Below, piece after piece: positions 2,396 to 7,287 of a DNA stretch of 7,287 bases. The stretch covers positions 1 to 7,287 of the forward strand of contig VSNK01000279.1 of NCBI GenBank assembly GCA_009774255.1, written 5' to 3'. How positions within the stretch are numbered: position 1 is the stretch's first letter; each line of letters opens with the position of its first letter. The notes beneath the pieces are model-generated. The model saw only the letters and a program-made list of their open reading frames with translations. It was not told where the DNA came from and ran no database searches. The stretch is from Faecalicatena sp. (GTDB lineage: Bacteria; Bacillota; Clostridia; Lachnospirales; Lachnospiraceae). The position numbers and the translations under genes are program-made.

Positions 2396-4499
2396 ATTGT
2401 TCTCTAAATTTGACTACACCGGGGGTATCGGGCAGAATACCTCCAGACTGGTTTCACGCAACAGCAGAAGGGACCGGAAAGAAAACGGCTTGTTTTTTGG
2501 CTCGTTGCTGGCTACTATCGTCGCGTTTTATATCATTTTGGCGTTGCCACGTCAGGATGTTATGATTTTTTTATCCGAGATGGAAAGTGACGCAGTAAAT
2601 AAACTGATGTCGATCATCCCGGTGTTTTATGGAATGGCTCTGTTTATATTATTCTTCCTTATTTATTACGCCAGTAAGTTACGGATGGAACGGCGTAAGC
2701 ATGAGTTTGGCGTTTATCTGATGATGGGGATGCGGCGAAGCAGATTATTTCTCATGCTGTTGGCGGAGGATTTTTGGAACAGTGTGATCTTGCTGGCTGT
2801 CGGGCTGCCGGTTTCGCTCTTGCTGTCAGAGCTGATCAGCCTGATCACAGCGCGCCTGGTAGGGATCGGAATTGTGGGGCATCAGGTTTCCTTTTCCCTG
2901 CCGGCAATGCTGTGGACGGCAGGGGGATTCTTTCTGGTCAAATTCGCGGCATTTTTAATCCTGAGCGGAAAAATAAGCAGGCAGGAAATCGACTCCCTGC
3001 TGGCAGAAATGCCGAAAGGGGAAAAGAAGCAGCTTCCTGCGCCACTCTATGCGGCTTCCCTCATCGCCGGTATCATCTGTCTGGCCATTGCCTATGGTAT
3101 GGTGAACAGAGGGGAAGCGTGGCTTTATATCCGGCAGATGGGGATCGCGGTGATGTTCGGACTGATAGGAACCATGGCGTTTTTCTGGGGGCTTCGTTTT
3201 CCGATCGGCCTGCTGGTGAAAGCGGGAAAGCATGACCGGAAGCTCCATGTCTTTCATTTTCGGCAGGTTGAGGAAACGGTGATCCATCGCTCCGGCCTGC
3301 TTGCGGTCTGCTCTCTGCTGATTCTGGCCGCTCTGTGCTGCTTTGGCTCCGGTGTGTCTATCGCAGGTTTTTATGGAAGGTCTGAGCCGCATGTGCTGGA
3401 TTATACCTTTATGTATCTGGAAAGCCGTGAGGAGGCTGCCGCGGCCAGACAGAAGCTGGCGGATTTTGGACTGGATTCCAGGTTCTCAGATTTATTTGAA
3501 ATGAAGGTTGGAATGTTCCGGTCCGAGAAAGAGCCGGAAAATGCGCTGAATATGGACTCTCTCTTATCGGCTTTGGAGGAGATGCAGTCTTCCGGAGCGG
3601 GAAACCAGAGCTGGGGATATCTGGAATCCAGGGACTCTCTCTGGCTCATCCCCCAGAGCAGCTATAACCGGCTTTTAGCCGCTGCAGGTATGCCGGAGCT
3701 GGAACTGGCTGCGGATGAAGCAGCTATCTATGCTGACAGCGAGTTTAGCCTTGAGGAAAGGAATCAGATGCTGAACCGTGCTCTGGAAACAAGGCCGGAA
3801 GCCATGATGGGCGGAAAAGTGTTTTATCTCACAGGCCCGGTGCAGACGATCAATCTGGTCACGGATCGTTCGATTACATTGATTTTCGCGCTGATTGTTC
3901 CGGATAAAATGTTTGAATACTATACACAGGGAAGCTATGAGATTTATCTCAACGGTGTTTTGGATAAAGGAGCAATAGAAAAGGGTAGTCTCATGTCTGC
4001 CATCTCAGATATGAACAAGGAGCTGAATAAAACCGGCCTGTCTTATGAAAGCTATCTGCAGAATATGGGACGGCAGCTGTTTTATATGGTGTCCGCCAGC
4101 TATATTACAATCTACCTTGCGGTTATATTTCTGATCATTGCAGATACGATCATCGGTGTACAGTTCCTCATGGGACAGCAGAATGTAAACCGACGTTACC
4201 GGACATTGATCCGTCTGGGGGCTTCTTATGAAAACTTGTGCGGGACCGCCAGAAGACAGATCAACTGGTATTTTGGGATTCCGACGGCAGTTGCCGCATG
4301 CAGCAGTGTTTTTGGAGTCCGTGCATTGCTTACCGGGCTTCTATCTGCGGATGCAAAGGAAAATTTTTTACAGATGACAATGCTTTCTATGGTTTTGATT
4401 TTAGGTCTGTGTGTGTTAGAATATAGTTATATCGCCGCAGTGAAGCATTACAGCGATCGCTATCTGCTTACACTGATGGAGATGGAACGGGAAGAATGA
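2385..4499 (+). CDS. BceB-like ABC transporter permease (FtsX-type)
   Basis: This is a 704-residue membrane protein with the BceB plan of ten helices. Helices lie near residues 35-54, 77-97, 131-155, 173-195, 221-240, 250-272 and 304-327, then a large extracellular domain of about 235 residues (328-563), then three helices near 567-592, 628-652 and 662-686. RMERRKHEFGVYLMMGMRR after helix 2 is the usual FtsX-fold coupling segment. The extracellular domain is the part that recognises the peptide in this family, and the permease also signals to the kinase. ATG 2385 is preferred, with AGGAGG at 2368-2373; a GTG at 2373 lies inside that site. It overlaps the ATPase gene by 11 bp, implying translational coupling. 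An oddity is that codons 2-9 are a near-exact 12-bp tandem repeat (FSKLFSKF). Confidence 0.92.
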   Translation: MFSKLFSKFDYTGGIGQNTSRLVSRNSRRDRKENGLFFGSLLATIVAFYIILALPRQDVMIFLSEMESDAVNKLMSIIPVFYGMALFILFFLIYYASKLRMERRKHEFGVYLMMGMRRSRLFLMLLAEDFWNSVILLAVGLPVSLLLSELISLITARLVGIGIVGHQVSFSLPAMLWTAGGFFLVKFAAFLILSGKISRQEIDSLLAEMPKGEKKQLPAPLYAASLIAGIICLAIAYGMVNRGEAWLYIRQMGIAVMFGLIGTMAFFWGLRFPIGLLVKAGKHDRKLHVFHFRQVEETVIHRSGLLAVCSLLILAALCCFGSGVSIAGFYGRSEPHVLDYTFMYLESREEAAAARQKLADFGLDSRFSDLFEMKVGMFRSEKEPENALNMDSLLSALEEMQSSGAGNQSWGYLESRDSLWLIPQSSYNRLLAAAGMPELELAADEAAIYADSEFSLEERNQMLNRALETRPEAMMGGKVFYLTGPVQTINLVTDRSITLIFALIVPDKMFEYYTQGSYEIYLNGVLDKGAIEKGSLMSAISDMNKELNKTGLSYESYLQNMGRQLFYMVSASYITIYLAVIFLIIADTIIGVQFLMGQQNVNRRYRTLIRLGASYENLCGTARRQINWYFGIPTAVAACSSVFGVRALLTGLLSADAKENFLQMTMLSMVLILGLCVLEYSYIAAVKHYSDRYLLTLMEMEREE

Positions 4500-4535
4500 G
4501 TAGTTCCTAAAACATAGCCAGAGGAGGAAACACCC

Positions 4536-5219
4536 ATGAAACGGATTGCAATTGTAGAAGATGAGCTTTTTATGAGGGAAGAGTTATCTGACATTCTGCA
4601 CAAAGCGGATTACGAGGTTGAGGAGATCGGTGAATTTGGAGATGCGGCCGGGACGCTTCTGAAGATCTCGCCGGATCTGGTGCTGTTGGATCTAAATCTG
4701 CCTGGAAGCAGCGGATTTCAGATCTGCCGGGAGATCAAACTAAAAAGCAGCATTCCGGTTCTTGTACTGACTTCGCGTGACCAGCTTCAGGACGAACTTC
4801 ATGCGCTGAATCTGGGGGCTGATGAGTATTTGATAAAACCCTGCAGGAAAGAAAGATTGCTGGCACGCATTTCCAACGTATTGAAGCGCTATGAAGGCCG
4901 GTCAAATCTTCTGGAAGGCCCGGGATGCCTGCTGGACCGTCAGACCTATACACTGTATATCCACAACAGTTCCGTGATCCTGCCGAAGAATCAGGGAAAA
5001 ATTCTGGAAGTTTTTCTGCTTCATGGAGAGGAAATCGTTTCCAAAGAAGAACTATGCATGGCAATCTGGGGCACTACGGAGTTTATTGATGAAAATGCCC
5101 TTCAGGTCAATCTGACACGGCTCAAAAAAACACTGGCAGGACTGAGGATGTACCGGCAAATCGTGACCGTGCGCGGCCAGGGTTATCGCTTTACGGAGGA
5201 GGAAAATCATGAGGCATAG
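4536..5219 (+). CDS. OmpR-family response regulator (BceR-like)
   Basis: This is a 227-residue DNA-binding regulator. The receiver domain (about 1-118) has acidic residues E8/D9, phospho-acceptor D52 in LLDLNLPG, T79 and K101 in IKP, so it should be phosphorylated normally. The C-terminal winged helix (about 128-222) ends with VTVRGQGYRF, typical of OmpR/PhoB regulators. GAGGAGG at 4521-4527 lies 8 nt before the ATG. The gene begins 36 bp after the permease stop with no terminator between, and overlaps the kinase by 11 bp. By family knowledge it would activate transcription of the transporter genes when the transporter senses a peptide antibiotic. The candidate target is the promoter region upstream of 1622. 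Confidence 0.92.
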   Translation: MKRIAIVEDELFMREELSDILHKADYEVEEIGEFGDAAGTLLKISPDLVLLDLNLPGSSGFQICREIKLKSSIPVLVLTSRDQLQDELHALNLGADEYLIKPCRKERLLARISNVLKRYEGRSNLLEGPGCLLDRQTYTLYIHNSSVILPKNQGKILEVFLLHGEEIVSKEELCMAIWGTTEFIDENALQVNLTRLKKTLAGLRMYRQIVTVRGQGYRFTEEENHEA

Positions 5220-6225
5220 ACTGCAGGCGATACGGCAATATATTCCCTGGCTTTTGCTCCTGTTTGGAGTGAACATATTTTACGCGGTACTGCTGTGGGC
5301 GGCAGATATGGATGCATTTTATGCAATGGCGGCTGTGATTTTACTGGCTGTGATCCTGATGTTCTCGGCAATATGCTGTGTGCTGATCCATTTGGAACAA
5401 AAAAGGGAACAGATATTTTATGATTTCCTGGATACTCCCGATGAATACCATGAGGAACGGCTGCTCAAGGCTGTGGTTCCGGTACAGGGGGAAGCCATCC
5501 GTCTGCTGGGCAGGCATCTGCGCGGGCAGCAGAATGCGTATACCGGGCTGCAGGAGCAGATGAACGATTATGAGGAATATGTGGAGTCATGGGCACATGA
5601 AATCAAAACACCGCTTTCTTTACTGACATTACTTCTGGACAACCGCAGGGGAGAACTGTCTGAAACAGTAAGCTATAGGCTGGACTATATCCGAAGCCGC
5701 CTGCAGGAGTCTGTTGACCAGATGCTATTTTATGCACGGCTGAAAGGAGCGAGGAAGGATTACCTGCTCGAACATATTTCTGTCCGCGAATGCGTGGAGG
5801 AAGTGCTGGAGGATTATAAGCCGCTGCTGGAGGAAAAGCAATTCCAGGTACAGGACGGTATGACAGAGCAGACGGTCTGTTCCGACCGGAGAGGGCTGCG
5901 TTTCCTTCTGCGGCAGATCATCAGCAATTCCGTGAAATATTGCGGTAAAGAGCCGGAAATTTCTTTTACATTTTATGAGGGGGAAGCCTGCCATGTGCTG
6001 AGGATCCGGGACAACGGTATGGGGGTGCGAAGCTGCGACCTGCCTTATATCTTTGAAAAAGGATTTACCGGAGATTCGGGCGAAGGCAGAAAAAAAGCTA
6101 CCGGTATGGGTCTGTATCTTGCTAAAGAGATGGCAAAGGAACTGAATCTGTCCATGGATGTGGATTCAGAATGGGGGAAAGGGTTTGAAATACGGATTAT
6201 ATTTCCGATTGTTGCGAATCGATAA
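5209..6225 (+). CDS. BceS-like intramembrane-sensing histidine kinase
   Basis: This is a 338-residue membrane kinase. Two helices (about 13-31 and 38-61) are joined by only a few external residues, so there is no extracellular sensor domain, as in kinases that take their signal from a BceAB transporter. The H-box is WAHEIKTPLS with His130. The N-box is LLRQIISNSVKY with N240, the G1 box is RDNGMG (267-272), and the G2 box is GMGLYLAKEMAKEL from 299. All catalytic parts are present. GGAGGAGG (5195-5202) lies 6 nt before the start and sits inside the end of the regulator gene; the 11-bp overlap suggests coupled translation. The gene order ATPase-permease-regulator-kinase differs from Bacillus subtilis bceRS-bceAB, where the two-component genes come first. 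Confidence 0.92.
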   Translation: MRHRLQAIRQYIPWLLLLFGVNIFYAVLLWAADMDAFYAMAAVILLAVILMFSAICCVLIHLEQKREQIFYDFLDTPDEYHEERLLKAVVPVQGEAIRLLGRHLRGQQNAYTGLQEQMNDYEEYVESWAHEIKTPLSLLTLLLDNRRGELSETVSYRLDYIRSRLQESVDQMLFYARLKGARKDYLLEHISVRECVEEVLEDYKPLLEEKQFQVQDGMTEQTVCSDRRGLRFLLRQIISNSVKYCGKEPEISFTFYEGEACHVLRIRDNGMGVRSCDLPYIFEKGFTGDSGEGRKKATGMGLYLAKEMAKELNLSMDVDSEWGKGFEIRIIFPIVANR

Positions 6226-6242
6226 GTAGGGTGACAGGACAG

Positions 6243-6270
6243 GAGCGGCGGCCATTGGCCGCCTGCTCTT
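6243..6270 (+). terminator. Probable terminator of the operon
   Basis: GAGC-GGCGGCC (6243-6253) pairs with GGCCGCC-T-GCTC (6257-6268): 11 pairs with one bulged T and a 3-nt loop, starting 18 bp after the kinase stop. Only TTAT follows, so termination may be inefficient or factor-assisted. Confidence 0.55.
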
Positions 6271-6276
6271 ATGTGA

Positions 6277-6301
6277 TTAGGAGTTGTAGAAAAATAACTG
6301 A
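6277..6301. repeat. 25-bp direct repeat, left copy
   Basis: This is identical over 25 bases to 7209-7233, in the same orientation. It begins TTAGGAGTTGTAG and ends AATAACTGA. It lies between the operon terminator and the end of the converging MerR-family gene. Confidence 0.9.
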
Positions 6302-6317
6302 TACAGATACAACTCCT
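6279..6317. repeat. Inverted repeat at the 3' end of the MerR-family gene
   Basis: AGGAGTTGTA (6279-6288) and TACAACTCCT (6308-6317) are exact inverses with a 19-nt loop that contains GAAAAATAACTG. It abuts the stop codon of the minus-strand gene. On the minus strand no U-tract follows the stem (the T-run is in the loop), so termination is possible but not clear. The right copy of the 25-bp repeat lacks this second arm. Confidence 0.6.
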
Positions 6318-7162
6318 TACATGTAAAACGCTTCAATCGCCTGCGCAAAGAACTCGGAGGCGCCCTCCCCATATTCCTTGTCAACTGCGCTGCGGATCTG
6401 TTGTTCGCTGCGGTAGGTCCGGGCGAGCTGCAGCATACAGATCTTTTCCTCCTTCATCTGTGTAAGCTGCTTCATCACAAATCCGTATTCTCCTATGATT
6501 TCCCGGATTTCCATGGAGCGGATATCACAGCCGCGCCGGGCGATCAATTTCCGGCGGATATCCTGTTCCCGCCTGGCGTAGCTTTCCGCCACCTCCTGAC
6601 TTAAGGGATGGTTCACTACATCCAGGAAGGCGTCTTTGCCTCCGTACCACTCCACCATTTTCGCGTATTGCTTTTGCATTTTCTCGGAGGAAACCACCTC
6701 CATATAGTGCTTTTTCCACTGCTCTTCACTTCCGAATTCGCTGATGGCGGCATCCCTCATTTCCGCGGGCATATGCCCGAACATGACCTGAAACATTTCC
6801 GCAATCTCTGCTTCGTTAAAGACTGTAAAATCCATTTGATTCTCTCCCTTCAGTATGTCGTCAATGCTGGCGATCAGGCGCTCTAAGCGCTCCTTCTTCG
6901 CGGTCAGCATATCTTTTTGCATCTGCAAAATTGCATTTCTGTCAAGAGCAGGATTGTCCATCACGGCCTTGATCTTCTTCAGGGGAATATCAAATTCACG
7001 GAAAAACAGGATCTGCTGCAGCCTTTCCAGAGCCTGTTCGTCATAAAGCCGGTATCCCGCCTCACTTTTTTCCGTCGGCACAAATAATCCGATCTCGTCG
7101 TAGTAATGAAGCGTCCGCGCGCTGATCCCGGTTCGTTTTGAAAGTTCCTTTACTGTCATCAT
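6317..7162 (-). CDS. MerR-family transcriptional regulator, TipA-like
   Basis: This is a 281-residue regulator. The N-terminal MerR helix-turn-helix (about 3-70) is clear: TVKELSKRTGISARTLHYYDE, then IGLF, GYRLYDEQALERLQQILFFRE and PLKKIKAVMD. A dimerising coiled coil follows (about 75-107). The C-terminal part (about 115-281) is helical and resembles the TipAS drug-binding region, with W172-Y-G and several aromatic and acidic residues, though the match is loose. TipAL-type proteins bind antibiotics such as thiopeptides and activate genes from promoters with long spacers. AGGGAGG (7178-7172 on the minus strand) lies 9 nt before the first ATG; a second ATG follows directly and is also usable. 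It converges on the transporter operon and is bracketed by 25-bp repeats. Its targets are not shown here. Confidence 0.85.
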   Translation of the reverse strand: MMTVKELSKRTGISARTLHYYDEIGLFVPTEKSEAGYRLYDEQALERLQQILFFREFDIPLKKIKAVMDNPALDRNAILQMQKDMLTAKKERLERLIASIDDILKGENQMDFTVFNEAEIAEMFQVMFGHMPAEMRDAAISEFGSEEQWKKHYMEVVSSEKMQKQYAKMVEWYGGKDAFLDVVNHPLSQEVAESYARREQDIRRKLIARRGCDIRSMEIREIIGEYGFVMKQLTQMKEEKICMLQLARTYRSEQQIRSAVDKEYGEGASEFFAQAIEAFYM

Positions 7163-7287
7163 AGGATAGGACCTCCCTGTTCCTGACGTGATTACAATTC
7201 ATGGCCTGTTAGGAGTTGTAGAAAAATAACTGACACATCTTGGCTTGTCTATTTCTCCGGCTGCACAGGTCAAAAAGCCTCGACGAT
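7163..7287. other. Upstream region of the MerR-family gene
   Basis: The strip holds the ribosome binding site (7172-7178) and the right copy of the 25-bp repeat. On the minus strand TTGACC lies near 7270 as a possible -35, but no good -10 follows at a normal or a MerR-like 19-bp spacing. No gene is visible. Confidence 0.4.
7209..7233. repeat. 25-bp direct repeat, right copy
   Basis: This exact copy of 6277-6301 lies 932 bp away, in the upstream region of the MerR-family gene about 47 bp before its start codon. Beyond the 25 bases the next four differ at one position (CACA against TACA); no similarity continues on the other side. Confidence 0.9.

Noticed and set aside
2774..3392. Long frames on both strands inside the permease gene (153 and 145 codons)
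   Set aside because: They are shadows of the permease reading frame with no ribosome binding site or family resemblance.
6608..7046. Plus-strand frames opposite the MerR-family gene
   Set aside because: The minus-strand frame has a clear MerR domain and ribosome binding site; the plus-strand frames are shadows.

Overview
The window looks like chromosomal DNA from a gut Clostridia species, most likely Lachnospiraceae. This rests on moderate GC content, strong AGGAGG-type ribosome binding sites, a Bce-type peptide-antibiotic transporter operon, a TipA-like MerR regulator and a Clostridia-style group II intron fragment. The genus cannot be fixed from the sequence alone.

Left part (1-1204): two diverged copies of one small locus, about 350 bp each (11-361 and 853-1204). 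Each encodes, on the minus strand, a 32-residue single-pass membrane peptide of the holin-like/Fst-like type I toxin kind. Opposite it on the plus strand is a convergent short RNA with its own promoter and a strong intrinsic terminator, which overlaps the 3' end of the toxin gene. The toxin promoter with its leader and the RNA promoter with its leader are inverted copies of each other. The toxin leader carries four alternating GGAGGG/CCCTCC elements, the last being the Shine-Dalgarno sequence, so it could switch between a sequestered and an exposed ribosome binding site. Between the two copies lies a broken group II intron: domains V and VI are recognisable, and its reverse transcriptase gene is reduced to an N-terminal scrap.

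Middle (1205-1561): no gene. The stretch is almost wholly made of nested inverted repeats in two related units. Each unit is bounded by GTTAC/GTAAC arms and holds a GC-rich stem that encloses a second TTGCC...GGCAA hairpin.

Right of that (1622-6225): a four-gene plus-strand operon in the order ATPase, permease, response regulator, sensor kinase. It is a BceAB-RS-type peptide-antibiotic sensing and detoxification module. Both the ATPase/permease pair and the regulator/kinase pair overlap by 11 bp. In this family the transporter itself senses the peptide and passes the signal to a kinase without a large extracellular domain, and the regulator then activates the transporter genes.

End (6226-7287): a hairpin closes the operon. 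A minus-strand MerR-family gene with a TipA-like C-terminal region converges on it. That gene is bracketed by an exact 25-bp direct repeat, one copy at its 3' end and one in its upstream region. The whole window therefore reads as an accessory stress/antibiotic-response neighbourhood with small mobile or repeated elements between its gene blocks.
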